In this document: piece after piece, positions 30,668 to 41,541 of the stretch | Layout: each line of letters starts with the position of its first letter | Numbering within the stretch: the stretch's first letter is position 1 | Program-made: the position numbers and the translations under genes | Assembly: GCF_000525975.1 (NCBI RefSeq) | Contig: NZ_AODK01000012.1 | Location: 41,374 to 105,373 of the forward strand | DNA from: Listeria rocourtiae FSL F6-920 | GTDB taxonomy: Bacteria > Bacillota > Bacilli > Lactobacillales > Listeriaceae | Direction of reading: 5' to 3' | DNA: 64,000 bases | Notes under the pieces: generated by a model | Database searches by the model: none | What the model saw: the letters and a program-made list of their open reading frames with translations, nothing else | What the model was told of the DNA's origin: nothing

Positions 30668-31051
30668 ATGAAAAAAGTGATTACATACGGCACATTTGAT
30701 TTGCTACATTGGGGTCATATCAAGCTTCTTGAGCGTGCAAAGTCGCTAGGAGATTATTTAGTTGTGGCAATTTCGACAGATGAATTCAATCGGATAAAGC
30801 ATAAAGAAGCCTACCATAGTTTCGAGCACCGCAAACTAATTTTAGAAGCAATTCGTTATGTTGATGAAGTGATTCCAGAGAGTCATTGGGAACAGAAGAT
30901 TCAAGATGTGAAGGATCATGATATTGACATTTTTGTGATGGGCGACGATTGGAAGGGTGAATTTGATTTTCTGAAAGATTATTGTGAAGTCGTTTATTTA
31001 CCGAGAACAAATGGTATTTCAACATCTAAAATTAAAGATGACTTAAGATAA
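30668..31051 (+). CDS. tagD: Glycerol-3-phosphate cytidylyltransferase
   Basis: 127 residues. HWGH (14-17) is the HxGH cytidylyl-transfer motif and RTNGISTSKI near the C-terminus is the second signature. It makes CDP-glycerol, used by TagB and the TagF-like enzymes of this locus. ATG 30668 follows a GTAGGTG site. Confidence 0.96.
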   Translation: MKKVITYGTFDLLHWGHIKLLERAKSLGDYLVVAISTDEFNRIKHKEAYHSFEHRKLILEAIRYVDEVIPESHWEQKIQDVKDHDIDIFVMGDDWKGEFDFLKDYCEVVYLPRTNGISTSKIKDDLR

Positions 31052-31055
31052 ATTC

Positions 31056-31104
31056 AAAAGCCGCGAAGAATGGTGTTTTCAAAAACTGTTTTTCGTGGCT
31101 TTTT
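31056..31104 (+). terminator. Rho-independent terminator of tagD
   Basis: About 12-bp stem with one wobble pair (31056-31067 with 31093-31104) ending in five Ts. Its loop contains the first copy of AAAAACTGTTTTTCG. Confidence 0.8.
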
Positions 31105-31207
31105 GTATCGAATCTTAAAAGTTCCTTAAATTGCACTAAAATATCTTGTGAAAAACTGTTTTTCGCTATATGCTTGGTGTAGAGTGAGACGAAATGAGGA
31201 AATGAGC

Positions 31208-32659
31208 ATGTCCATTAAATTACGCTTTATGCTATCTTATATTGCAGTTATCATCTTAACGGGAATTTTTTTTAATCTCGGCTTTTTTTTCTAGGAGTAT
31301 ACACGCTGACAGGCGCTTCGCCAGGGGAATTATACAAAGCAGCAACACTTCAACGGCCACTGTCAACAGATGAAGAAAATGCTTTTTTAGAGCTAAAAAT
31401 GTTGGCAAAAAGTACGCCAGATCAGTTGTTGGAATATCAGAATTTCAAATCGCTAGAAAAAAGTGATGTGCAGATTGTGGTACGAAAAAACGATACAATT
31501 GTGTATTCGTCTGCAGACTTATCTAAAAAATCATTGCTTGTGCATCAGCCTAACTATGAAATGAATAATTTAAATATGCGTGGAACGATTGATAATCAAG
31601 GCGATTTGTTTCGTTATATTAAGTTTGATTATCTTTATTCAGACGGTTCAGAAGGCAGTTTCATGGTGCTCCAATCAGAGAACTCCTACACAGAGATACT
31701 ACAAAAATGGGGCGCGCTTATTATCGGAGCGGTTTTATTATTTGGTGTTTTGGTGATTGGATTGCTTAGTTACTTTGTAGCCAGAAGTGTGATACGACCT
31801 ATCGTTCATCTGAAAGAAGGAGCAGAAAAGATTGAGGCTGGTAACCTAGATTTCGAAATGGAAGAGCCAAAGGGAAAAAATGAAATTTCGACGCTTATTA
31901 CGACATTTGAACAAATGAGAATCAGGCTAAAAAAAATCGCTAGAAGTCCAAGAACAATATGAAAACAATCGCAAAGAGTTACTATCGAATATTTCACATG
32001 ATTTAAAAACGCCGATTACATCGATTGTTGGATATATTGAAGGGATAAAGGACGGTGTTGCGAACACGCCAGAAAAACAAGCGAAGTATTTGGAAATTGC
32101 GCATGCGAAAGCGAAGGATATGGATGCTTTGATTGATGAGTTATTCTTATTCTCTAAGCTTGATTTGCATAAAGAACCATTTTATTTTAGAGATGTGGAT
32201 CTAAATGCTTTGTTGTCACAAGTAGCGGAAGAATCAGAATGGAGTTTTGAACAGGCGAATTTTGAGGTAATTGTTCCTGCGGAGAAATTGGTGGTCGAAG
32301 CAGACCGGGATAAATTGAAGCGGGTTTTAGAGAATTTAATTCAAAATAGTATTAAATATATGGATAAGGAGCAGGCAAATATCGAGATTCAGCTTGAAAA
32401 ACGGGAGATGGACGCAATAATCACAATCCATGACAATGGTATGGGAATTTCTGATGCTGGGCAAAAAGCGATTTTTGATCGTTTCTATAGGGAGGAAGTA
32501 TCAAGGAATTCGGCAACAGGTGGTAGTGGACTAGGCTTGTCGATTGCAAAACAGATCGTAGAAGAGCATGGTGGCGAAATTTGGGCTGTAAGTGAGCTTG
32601 GAGTCGGGACGAGTGTTTCGATTAAATTACGATGTAACAGGAAAGTAGTGGATGAATGA
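31208..32659 (+). CDS. Sensor histidine kinase, three indels
   Basis: About 483 residues after repair. A first membrane segment is followed by an outer sensor domain of about 125 residues, a second membrane segment near LIIGAVLLFGVLVIGLL, a HAMP linker, HisKA (NISHDLKTPITSI) and HATPase (NLIQNSIKY, DNGMGI, GGSGLGLSIAK). Losing one T from each T8 run (31266-31273 and 31283-31290) gives an uninterrupted first membrane segment (GIFLISAFFLGVYTLTG). Losing one A at 31929-31936 joins HAMP to HisKA. It overlaps the response regulator by ATGA. The signal is unknown; the neighbours suggest cell-envelope state. Confidence 0.88.
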
Positions 32660-33351
32660 TGAAGCGGATTTTGTTAGTAGAAGATGAGCTGGAAATTGCG
32701 GAATTAGAGCGCGATTATTTGGAAATCAATGATATGGAAGTGGTGATTGAGCGAAATGGTGCGAAAGGGCTTGAGCGAGCGCTAGGTGATGATTTCGATT
32801 TGATTATTCTTGATATTATGTTGCCGGATATGAGTGGATTTGATATTTGTCGTTCTATTCGAGCAGAGAAAGAAGTACCAATTTTGCTCGTTTCTGCGCG
32901 TAAAGAGGATATTGATAAGGTTCGTGGGCTTGGTTTAGGCGCAGACGATTACATTACAAAGCCTTTTAGTCCGAGTGAATTAGTGGCGCGTGTGAAGGCT
33001 CACTTGGCGCGTTACGAGCGATTGGTAAAAAGTAATAAGGGAACACAAAACGAGCTTTTAGAAGTGCGCAATTTGACGTTGGATTTAGACGGTCGAAAAG
33101 CATTTCTAGAAGATCAAGAAATTATTTTTACGACGAAGGAATTTGATTTGCTCATCTTCTTAGCCAAGCGACCAAATCGGGTTTGGAATAAAGAACAACT
33201 TTTTGAGCAAATATGGGGAATGCAAGCTGCCGGAGATGTATCAACGGTTGTTGTGCACATTAGGAAGATTCGGGAGAAATTGGAGTCTCACGGCGCAGAT
33301 GCTGAAATGATTGAGACAATTTGGGGTGCGGGATACCGTTTTAATTTGTAG
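32656..33351 (+). CDS. OmpR-family response regulator
   Basis: 231 residues. The receiver domain has acidic residues EDE near the start, the phospho-acceptor aspartate in LIILDIMLPD, and K in ITKPFSPSELVAR. The C-terminal winged helix ends TIWGAGYRFNL. It is the partner of the overlapping kinase. Confidence 0.93.
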   Translation: MMKRILLVEDELEIAELERDYLEINDMEVVIERNGAKGLERALGDDFDLIILDIMLPDMSGFDICRSIRAEKEVPILLVSARKEDIDKVRGLGLGADDYITKPFSPSELVARVKAHLARYERLVKSNKGTQNELLEVRNLTLDLDGRKAFLEDQEIIFTTKEFDLLIFLAKRPNRVWNKEQLFEQIWGMQAAGDVSTVVVHIRKIREKLESHGADAEMIETIWGAGYRFNL

Positions 33352-33437
33352 AAGAGTAAGCGTTGGTGGCTGACATATTGCTACTAGCGTTTCTTTGTTG
33401 GAAATCTTAGGAATAGTACTACCGTTCGTTAGATTAC

Positions 33438-33471
33438 CAATATGAGTGAGAACGAAGTGAGCATTCGTTCC
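33438..33471 (-). repeat. Dispersed copy of the tarJ-downstream repeat
   Basis: On the minus strand this 34-mer matches 26375-26408 and 26635-26668 at about 30 of 34 positions by my count. It lies in the gap between the response regulator and pncB, so the repeat is not confined to one locus. Confidence 0.6.
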
Positions 33472-33581
33472 ATTCGGCTGAAAATGAAGAAGAAAAAGTG
33501 AAATGAGACTCCTTTAGTTAGCTTTTATTTGAAATTTAAGCTATGATGTTTTATAAGAAAACATAGACAGGAGTATGGAGT

Positions 33582-35070
33582 ATGACTTTATTTCCAGATG
33601 ATAGTAAGACATTGCACACTGATTTGTATCAAATTAATATGATGAAGGCGTATTGGGATGATAACATGCACGAACGCCGCGCTGTTTTTGAAGTTTTTTT
33701 CCGTGATATGCCATTTGATACGGGGTTCTGCGTATTTGCTGGGCTTGAGCGTATTATTGATTACATGGAGAATTTGCGTTTTACTGATACGGATCTTGCT
33801 TACCTACGTGAAGAAACGATTTTTGAAGAGGATTTTCTAGATTATCTGAAAAATTTCCGATTCACTGGGACGATTCGCTCGGTTGTCGAAGGTGAATTTG
33901 TATTTAAAACGGAACCAATCATCCAAGTAGAGGCGAACCTTGCAGAGGCGCAACTAATTGAGACGGCTTTGCTTAATATTGTGAATTTCCAAACGCTAAT
34001 TGCAACGAAAGCAGCACGTATTAAAAATGTCGTGGAAGGCGAATCACTCGCAGAATTTGGAACGAGACGTGCGCAGGAAATGGATGCGGCGCTTTGGGGT
34101 GCACGTGCGGCTTATATCGGTGGTTGCGATTCAACGAGTAACATTCGCGCTGGCAAAACGTTCGGAATTCCAATCTCAGGAACGATGGCGCACGCAATGG
34201 TACAGGCTTATCGCGATGAATATGATGCATTCAAACGATATGCCGAAACGCATAAAGATTCCATTTTCTTAGTAGATACCTATGATACGCTGAAATCAGG
34301 TATTCCAAACGCGATTAAAGTTGCACAAGAAATGGGCGATGCGATTAATTTTATCGGCATTCGTTTGGATAGTGGCGATATGGCCTTCCTATCCAAAAAG
34401 GCGCGTCAAATGCTTGATGAAGCAGGATTTCCTGATGCGAAAATTTTTGCATCGAGTGATTTAGACGAAACGACGATTCTCCACCTCAAAGCACAAAAAG
34501 CGAAAATCGATGCGTGGGGCGTTGGTACGAAGCTAATTACGGCTTATGATCAACCAGCGCTAGGTGCCGTTTACAAACTTGTCGCGATTGCCGATGAAAA
34601 CGATGTTTTACAGGATTCCATCAAGCTTTCCAGCAACACCGAAAAAGTGACGACACCTGCCAAGAAAAAAAGTGTACCGCATCATTACAAATGAAGATGG
34701 TCCAAAGGCAGAAGGTGACTATATTTGCTTGGAAAACGAGTCATTAGAAGGCGTTGACACACTAACGATGTTCCACCCGGTCCACACATATATCACAAAA
34801 GAGGTCAAAAATTTCACCGCAAAAGAATTATTGGTTCCAATCTACGAAAAAGGGGAACTAGTATACCAAAGACCATCTTTAGAACAAACCCGCCAGTATA
34901 AAGAAGAAAACCTAGCCTTGCTATGGGATGAATATCAACGGACGGTGCGACCAGAACAATACCCTGTAGATTTAAGTGTGAAATGTTGGAAAAACAAAAT
35001 GCAAAACATCGAAAACGTTCGTAAAACCGTACAAAAACACTCACCGGTTAATTTTGATATTCCGTTTTAA
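33582..35070 (+). CDS. pncB: Nicotinate phosphoribosyltransferase, frameshifted
   Basis: About 496 residues after repair. N-terminal LHTDLYQINMMKAYW, central FGTRRAQEMDAALWGARAAYIGGC, and IRLDSGD for the phosphate site. It makes nicotinate mononucleotide from nicotinate and PRPP in NAD salvage. The frame breaks at A7 34665-34671; six As give PAKKKVYRIITNEDG. nadE follows 22 bases later. Confidence 0.95.
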
Positions 35071-35091
35071 GTAAGTGAAGGGGGTAAGAGA

Positions 35092-35920
35092 ATGAGTTTG
35101 CAAAAACAGATTATTGCAGAAATGCACGTGTTACCAAAAATCGATGAAACCGCTGAAATTCGCCAAAGTGTGGAGTTTTTAAAAGCGTATTTGACGAAAT
35201 ATCCATTTATCAAGGCGCTTGTGCTTGGTATTTCTGGCGGTCAAGATTCAACGCTTGCCGGCAAATTATCACAAATGGCCATCAGTGAACTGCGCGAAGC
35301 AACAGGTGATGAGTCATATCAATTTATTGCTGTGCGTTTGCCATATGGGACGCAATTTGATGAGGCCGATTGTCAGGATGCCCTAGATTTTATCGAGCCA
35401 GATCGCGTTGTGACGATCAACATTAAGGATGCAGTTGATGCTAGCGCGGCGACATTATTGGCAGCAGATATCGAACTTTCGGATTTTGCAAAAGGTAATG
35501 AAAAGGCACGTGAACGGATGAAAGTACAGTACAGCATTGCCGCGATGAATCATGGTGCCGTTGTCGGAACCGACCATTCCGCAGAAGCTGTGACTGGATT
35601 TTACACGAAATACGGCGATGGCGGAACGGATATTAACCCATTGTTTCGCTTGAATAAACGCCAAGGCAAGGCACTTTTAAAAAACGCTCGGTTGCCCAGA
35701 ACATCTCTATCTGAAAAAGCCGACTGCCGACTTAGAAGAAAATAAACCAGCCCTGCCTGATGAAGTGGCACTCGGTGTGACGTATGACAACATCGATGAC
35801 TATTTGGAAGGCAAAAAAATCCCCAATGACATCGCGATTCAAATCGAAAATTGGTATTTAAAAACACAGCATAAGCGCCACATGGCAATCACAATCTTTG
35901 ACGACTTTTGGAAAAACTAG
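35092..35920 (+). CDS. nadE: NH3-dependent NAD+ synthetase, frameshifted
   Basis: About 276 residues after repair. PP-loop SGGQDST (48-54), [20 protein letters not shown] and the C-terminal [17 protein letters not shown]. It amidates deamido-NAD to NAD. The frame breaks at the A6 run 35679-35684; five As give [23 protein letters not shown]. It forms an operon with pncB, so the pair completes the end of the salvage pathway. Confidence 0.95.
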
Positions 35921-35938
35921 TTTTAGGAGGAGATGACA

Positions 35939-36247
35939 ATGAAAATCGCATTTGGTTTAATTACTAAATTCAAAGCGCACCCAGGAAACAGGAGGGCGCT
36001 CGTTAATATTTTACTTGAGGCAGCGGCAGGGCTTGATAAATACAACGCTTGCATCCAGTACGTTGTTAGCGTCAACGAAGACGATCCAGATACAGTTATC
36101 GTGACAGAAGTTTGGACAGATTCTGGTCATCACAAAGCATCGCTTGATAACGAAGAAGTAAAAGCCGTAATCGAGCGCGCGAAACCGCTTATCGAATCCA
36201 TCGAAAAAAGTGTAAGCATGGATGTTGTTGGCGGAAAAGGACTATAA
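35939..36247 (+). CDS. Antibiotic biosynthesis monooxygenase (ABM) domain protein
   Basis: 102 residues from ATG 35939, placed 8 nt after AGGAGG (35925-35930). Single ferredoxin-like ABM domain: F-x-x-x-PG-x-R near the N-terminus, a VSVNEDDPDTVIVTEVW strand and ASLDNEEVKAVI. Such proteins act as quinol monooxygenases or are of unknown role. Confidence 0.8.
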   Translation: MKIAFGLITKFKAHPGNRRALVNILLEAAAGLDKYNACIQYVVSVNEDDPDTVIVTEVWTDSGHHKASLDNEEVKAVIERAKPLIESIEKSVSMDVVGGKGL

Positions 36248-36255
36248 TTTTATGG

Positions 36256-36286
36256 AACTGCTCTTGAATTTAAGGGCAGTTTTTTA
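36256..36286 (+). terminator. Rho-independent terminator
   Basis: 10-bp stem with one wobble pair (36256-36265 with 36272-36281) and six Ts. Confidence 0.82.
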
Positions 36287-36306
36287 GATAGAGAGGAAGA
36301 TTGCAG

Positions 36307-36690
36307 ATGAAAAAATTACTCATTGTGTGTGCAGGCGGTGCAACGTCAAGCTTGATGGCGCAACATGTCGTGAAAGAAGCAACGAAACAAGGCATGAGCG
36401 CAGCACTTTTATTTCCAGAAGATCTCAAATATAACCGTTTCGAGTTGCATCAAAATAAGGATTTTGTCGTTATCATGGGCCCAATTGACATGGTGACGAC
36501 CACGCGCCTTCAAGGATATGCAAAAGTCGATGCGGTTCTCGTTTCTCCACAAGTCAAATATCTGTTCAAAAACGCTGAAACAGTTCTGAATGAACTCGAA
36601 ATCCCGTGCGCCAATATCGATTCCTTGTCGTTCGGAAGGATGCGCGGAGATGTTATTTTAAAGCAAGCGCTGACATTGATGAATCCCTAA
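36307..36690 (+). CDS. PTS lactose/cellobiose-type EIIB component
   Basis: 127 residues from ATG 36307, which fits the AGAGGAAG site; an in-frame TTG at 36301 is too close to it. The phospho-cysteine is C8 in LIVCAGGATSS. No EIIA or EIIC lies nearby, so it is an orphan, as is the PTS IIB I recall at this place in L. monocytogenes. A sensory role is possible. Confidence 0.88.
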   Translation: MKKLLIVCAGGATSSLMAQHVVKEATKQGMSAALLFPEDLKYNRFELHQNKDFVVIMGPIDMVTTTRLQGYAKVDAVLVSPQVKYLFKNAETVLNELEIPCANIDSLSFGRMRGDVILKQALTLMNP

Positions 36691-36699
36691 TTTTACGGG

Positions 36700-36728
36700 T
36701 TGCAAGAATGAAGAGCAGACGTTACAAT
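36700..36728 (+). promoter_or_regulatory. guaA promoter
   Basis: TTGCAA (36700-36705), a 17-nt spacer and TACAAT (36723-36728). The leader of about 60 bases is too short for a purine riboswitch. Confidence 0.65.
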
Positions 36729-36794
36729 AAAGAGAAGCACTTGAACCACGCGCAATTTACATAAATAAATTTTAAAGGGGTTTTGTGAAGGAAT

Positions 36795-38339
36795 ATGAAA
36801 GATTTTACAGAGCAAGAGAAAATTATCGTTCTTGATTTTGGCAGTCAGTATAACCAATTGATTACACGTCGCATTCGTGAATTTGGCGTATACAGCGAGT
36901 TACATCCACACACAATCACTGTAGAAGAAATGAAAGCACTCAATCCAACTGGGATTATTTTCTCTGGCGGCCCGAACAGTGTCTACGATGAAGGCGCGTT
37001 CCGTTGCGACGAAGACCTATTTGAGATGGGTATTCCAATCCTCGGCATTTGTTACGGCATGCAGTTAATGACCAACCATTTCGCTGGAAAAGTAGAGCCA
37101 GCAAAAGACCGCGAGTACGGCAAAGCAACAATTAATGTTGAGAAACCATCTCGTCTTTTCGCAGCCCTACCAACTGAACAAATCGTTTGGATGAGCCACG
37201 GCGACCTTGTTGTTGCAGAACCAGCAGGCTTTGAAGTCACTGCTACGAGTCCGTCATGCCCAATCGCTGCAATCACAAACGAAGACCGCAAAATGTACGG
37301 CGTGCAATTCCACCCAGAAGTACAACATTCCGTTCACGGCAATGAGTTGCTAAAAAACTTCGCACTAAACGTCTGTGGTTGTAAAGGCGACTGGACGATG
37401 GAGAACTTCATTGATGTGGAAGTGGCCAAAATCCGCGAACAAGTCGGCGATAAAAAAGTACTCTTAGCTCTTTCTGGTGGCGTAGATTCCTCTGTAGTCG
37501 GCGTGTTAATTCACAAAGCCATTGGCGATCAGCTAACATGTATATTTGTCGATCACGGTTTGTTACGTAAAGGTGAAGCAGAACAAGTGATGGATACACT
37601 ATACGGCGATTTCCATATGAATATTATTAAAGTGGATGCCAAAGACCGCTTCATGACAAAACTTGCTGGTATTTCTGATCCTGAGCAAAAGCGCAAAACA
37701 ATCGGTAATGAGTTCATCTACGTATTTGATGATGAAGCTACAAAACTAGATGGTGTTGAATTCTTAGCACAAGGAACACTATACACTGATATTATCGAAA
37801 GTGGAACAGCAACGGCGCAGACGATTAAGTCTCATCATAACGTTGGTGGACTGCCAGAAGACATGCAGTTCCAATTGATTGAGCCATTAAATACACTATT
37901 TAAAGACGAAGTTCGCGCATTGGGACTTGAGTTAGGAATGCCCGACGCAATTGTTTGGCGTCAACCATTCCCAGGACCAGGACTAGGAATACGCGTATTA
38001 GGTGAGATTACCGAAGAGAAACTGGAAATCGTCCGCGATTCTGACTATATTTTACGCGAAGAAATTAAGAACGCCGGACTTGACCGCGAAATCTGGCAGT
38101 ACTTCACAGCCCTACCAAACATCCGCAGCGTAGGCGTGATGGGCGACGGCCGTACGTATGATCATACAGTTGTTATTCGTGCGGTGACCTCGATTGACGG
38201 CATGACAGCAGACTGGGCACGCATTCCATGGGAAGTGTTGGAGCTGATTTCAACGCGAATCGTGAATGAAGTAGCGCATGTGAATCGCGTTGTTTATGAT
38301 ATTACGAGCAAGCCACCTGCGACTGTTGAGTGGGAATAA
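36795..38339 (+). CDS. guaA: GMP synthase (glutamine-hydrolysing)
   Basis: 514 residues, full length. Glutamine amidotransferase domain with catalytic C86 (GICYGMQ), H173 and E175 (QFHPEV). ATP pyrophosphatase loop LSGGVDSS (226-233). Dimerisation domain ending in the canonical KPPATVEWE. It converts XMP to GMP. The last bases of the gene, TTGAGTGGGAATA (38326-38338), recur at 48532-48544, marking this as an integration site that stays intact after insertion. Confidence 0.98.
   Translation: MKDFTEQEKIIVLDFGSQYNQLITRRIREFGVYSELHPHTITVEEMKALNPTGIIFSGGPNSVYDEGAFRCDEDLFEMGIPILGICYGMQLMTNHFAGKVEPAKDREYGKATINVEKPSRLFAALPTEQIVWMSHGDLVVAEPAGFEVTATSPSCPIAAITNEDRKMYGVQFHPEVQHSVHGNELLKNFALNVCGCKGDWTMENFIDVEVAKIREQVGDKKVLLALSGGVDSSVVGVLIHKAIGDQLTCIFVDHGLLRKGEAEQVMDTLYGDFHMNIIKVDAKDRFMTKLAGISDPEQKRKTIGNEFIYVFDDEATKLDGVEFLAQGTLYTDIIESGTATAQTIKSHHNVGGLPEDMQFQLIEPLNTLFKDEVRALGLELGMPDAIVWRQPFPGPGLGIRVLGEITEEKLEIVRDSDYILREEIKNAGLDREIWQYFTALPNIRSVGVMGDGRTYDHTVVIRAVTSIDGMTADWARIPWEVLELISTRIVNEVAHVNRVVYDITSKPPATVEWE
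38326..38339 (+). other. Putative attachment site (att) in the guaA 3' end
   Basis: The final 14 bases of guaA. The first 13, TTGAGTGGGAATA, are repeated exactly at 48532-48544 and with two mismatches at 44192-44204. Confidence 0.65.
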
Positions 38340-38344
38340 TAAAC

Positions 38345-38387
38345 AAAGCCCTAAAACCTTAATAACGATGAGGTTTTAGGGCTTTTT
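38345..38387 (+). terminator. Rho-independent terminator of guaA
   Basis: 15-bp perfect stem (38345-38359 with 38371-38385) and a T-run, starting six bases after the stop. It lies inside the island if the att reading is right. Confidence 0.9.
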
Positions 38388-38531
38388 TATATTCAATATG
38401 ACTTAATAATGAACGAATTTAAACAATAAAATATATAAATGATCAGTAAAAGTGAGCTATTGGAGTTAGTAACATATGATATAGTGAAGTAGGGCAGGTA
38501 GATATATCTGCTTTTATTATTTATTAAGCGA

Positions 38532-38560
38532 TTGAGAAAGAATGTTAAAATTGGTATAAT
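38532..38560 (+). promoter_or_regulatory. Promoter of the helicase gene
   Basis: TTGAGA (38532-38537), a 17-nt spacer and TATAAT (38555-38560), with an upstream TG forming an extended -10. Confidence 0.7.
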
Positions 38561-38614
38561 GAGGTAACAAGGATGGGGAAATGAGATTTTATATTAAGGG
38601 ATGATGGATATAAT

Positions 38615-41377
38615 ATGAGAAAAATAGATTTTCTGTGGGCGCGACAAGGAGATAAAGAAAAATTTGAATTCGATTATACAAACAAGCAAGGAAATAGAAA
38701 GACCCATAAACCAAACGGGATACAAAATATTGATGAGTCGAAAGGAAAGGTATTATTATTATTCAATGAGAGATCCTTTGAATACGTTATAGATAGAATG
38801 GAGAGCTTACGTCTAAGAAGTAGTGAGGCATTTATTAAAACTGTTCCTGTGAAGAAGGAAATTAAATATGAGAATAAAGCTTATAAGTCCAATAATATAT
38901 ATAGTTACTATAATGAAATAATTGACTACTTAATAGCTGGAAATATTAAAAATAATCCTAAAGGTGCTGATGGGCTGAATTTCAGTATGCAGTCAACAAA
39001 AGAAAAAATTTTATCAAGTGATGCCCGTAAATTTAATAAAGCAATATTCAAAAAATTTATGAATGGGAATAAAGCAGAAAGAATAATTTTGAATCAAGAA
39101 AGTAAACCACCGGTGCTTCCTTTTATTTCAAATCAATCTCAAAAGAAGGCTGTTTCCAATGCTTTAGAGTACGATATTTCGGTTATTCAAGGGCCACCTG
39201 GAACAGGTAAAACGCAAACAATTCTTAACATAATTTGTAATGCTATAATTGAAGATAAAAAGGTGCTTGTGGTATCAAATAATAATAGTGCTATTGATAA
39301 TGTCGCTGAAAAATTAGATAGGTTAGAAAAAATGTTTAATTTTTCAATCCGACTAGGAAATAAATGTTATACAAACAAGCTAGTGGATAATATTCAAGAA
39401 AAACTGAAAAAAGATTCGGAACGATTGAGAGAAGAACAAAAAAGTAGTTGGAGGAAAATAGATCTAAGAAAACTAATTAATAAGATTAATCTACTTGAAC
39501 TTGAGTGTGCAGAACTTATTAAATATAAAAATCAATTAAGCGAATTATATACACAAAAAAAGGCATATTGATAAAAAGATAAGCACATATAATGCAGATG
39601 AAACAAAAATAGAAATAAATAATTTACTTGTTTTTCCATCAGAATTAAAAAGAGAAATAGAGTTTTTACGTAATCAAAGAACAAAAGCAGATACGCTATT
39701 GAATAAGGCATATTTTCGTGTGCGATTTTCAGAAAAAAGAATTGATACTGATAACTATACGATGTATCAATGGAGGCTAGAACAACTTTATGCAATAAAG
39801 ATGATTAAATATCTGGAAAATAAAACTCGTAAACTTCCAGAAAAGCAAGAAAAAATAGGCAAGCTTTATGAGGTATATAGAAAAGAGTCAATTGAACAAA
39901 TTAATAATAAAATAAAAAATAAGTTTCAATCATGCGAAAATGAGTGCAATAATATTATACAAAAAAGAAAAAAATCGATAATTTTTTTAGTATAAAGCAA
40001 CAAATATTGAACATTTATCCAGTTGTTCTTACCACCTTGGACTCAGTTGTGTCAAATGTAGGGTACTCAAGATATGATTATGTTATTATTGATGAAGCAT
40101 CACAAGCGAATATTATTACAGCTATACCAACATTAAACAATGCTGCGAAGATAATAATAGTGGGTGATACAAAACAGCTTTCTCATATAGTTGACAAAGA
40201 ATTAGCGATAGAAGATGAAAAGCTAATAGAGAAATATAATATAGATTATAAGTATTCTTTTTCAAAGAAGAATCTATTGGAATCTATTCTAAGTGTGTGT
40301 GAACCACCCGAGGTATTGCTTAAAGAACACTATAGATGTGATTTTAATATTATCAATTATTGTAATAAAAAAATTTTATAATGATGAGTTGGAAATCTAT
40401 TCTAGGAATTCATTATCGGAGAGCATAAAAGTCATGGCATTAAATCAAGAAAAAAAATTCTGATTATGGTTTAAGAAAAAATGGTGATGGGAGCTATTTT
40501 AATAGAATAGAGGAAGTTGCAATTAAAAAATATATAGGAGATAATTTTAGCAACACTGCAATAATCACACCATATGCGAAACAAGAAGAAAATTTAAAAG
40601 AAAGTATTACAGAACTTGCAGCAACGACAGGGACGATATATAAGTTTCAAGGGAGAGAAAGTAAAAGAGTTATCCTCTCAACCGTCCTTACTCATGAAAC
40701 AGAACATTGTAAAAATACGAATACATTAGGAAACGAGACTATTAATGTGGCTGTATCAAGAGCAGAAGATGAGTTTGTTTTATTTACACATGATAAATTT
40801 TTTAAAGAGCAAAAGCATGAGTTGAAAGATCTCATCGAGTATATTGAAACGTATGGAAATATACTGGAGTCAAATGTGAATTCGATATTTAGTTATTTAT
40901 ATAAGCAGATACCTTATTTTAAGAAGACAGCTACGTATGACAGTGTCTGGGAAAAATCGCTCCATGATAGAATACTAATAATTATGGGGAATTATCCTGG
41001 GTTTTCAATAAATATGAAGTTAGCGGTTGCAGATGTAGCAGGAGATAAAACATATCTAAATGCACATCCAGAACACAAAAAAATTTGCTTTGAATAAAAG
41101 AGCACATCTTGACTTCACAATCGTTAACGAACTTACAGAAAAACCAGTACTAGTAATTGAACTTGATGGAGAAAGTCACAAAGAACCTGAGCAACAACGG
41201 AGAGATAAAATAAAGGAGCAAATATTAGAGCATCATGAGATTCCATTATGGCGAATAAGTAGTAAAGATGCACTAGAACATGAAAATTTAGAAAAGGTTT
41301 TTAGTGAGTATATGGGTGAAGCAGAGTTAGGACTTAAGTTGAGTAGTTTTCTTGAGGATAATAAATGGAAGTATTAA
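38615..41377 (+). CDS. SF1 helicase with C-terminal DUF2726 nuclease-like domain, multiple frameshifts
   Basis: About 917 residues after repair. Walker A GPPGTGKT (193-200), Walker B DYVIIDEASQAN, motif III VGDTKQLSH, a late KFQGRESKRV and the motif VI region NVAVSRAEDEF place it with AAA_11/AAA_12 helicases of the Upf1/Dna2 kind, with a charged helical insert after Walker A. The C-terminus (RAHLDFTIVNE, VLVIELDGESH, IPLWRI) matches DUF2726, a restriction-endonuclease-like fold. Removing one A at each of 39555-39561, 39961-39966, 39968-39974, 40367-40373, 40450-40457 and 41077-41083 gives one open frame. Low GC and island location suggest transfer; anti-phage defence is a reasonable inference. 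Confidence 0.75.
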
Positions 41378-41444
41378 TTGAAGGAAATCAAGTGATTAAG
41401 ATGAATGAGGCTGTTATGGAAAATAATATGAGGCACTTTTAGAA

Positions 41445-41484
41445 AAAGCTCTCTTCCGAAATTTGGAATGGAGCTTTATTTTTT
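41445..41484 (+). terminator. Terminator of the helicase gene
   Basis: Interrupted stem (AAAGCTC 41445-41451 with GAGCTTT 41471-41477, plus inner TTCC/GGAA) followed by a T-rich tail. Confidence 0.7.
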
Positions 41485-41493
41485 ATGTGCATA

Positions 41494-41502
41494 TGGTATA
41501 AT
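41494..41502 (+). promoter_or_regulatory. Extended -10 promoter for the type VII cassette
   Basis: TGGTATAAT, 40 bases before the first gene of the LXG cassette. Confidence 0.6.
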
Positions 41503-41541
41503 ATTTTCCAGAAGTACTAAATTAAGGTAAGGTGAAGCGAA

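Noticed and set aside
14864..31936. Poly-A/T phase variation of cell-surface genes
   Set aside because: The same defect strikes nadE, pncB, exoA and island genes, nearly always as one surplus base; a technical cause is simpler.
36691..36794. Purine riboswitch upstream of guaA
   Set aside because: The promoter at 36700-36728 leaves a leader of about 60 bases and no three-way junction is visible.
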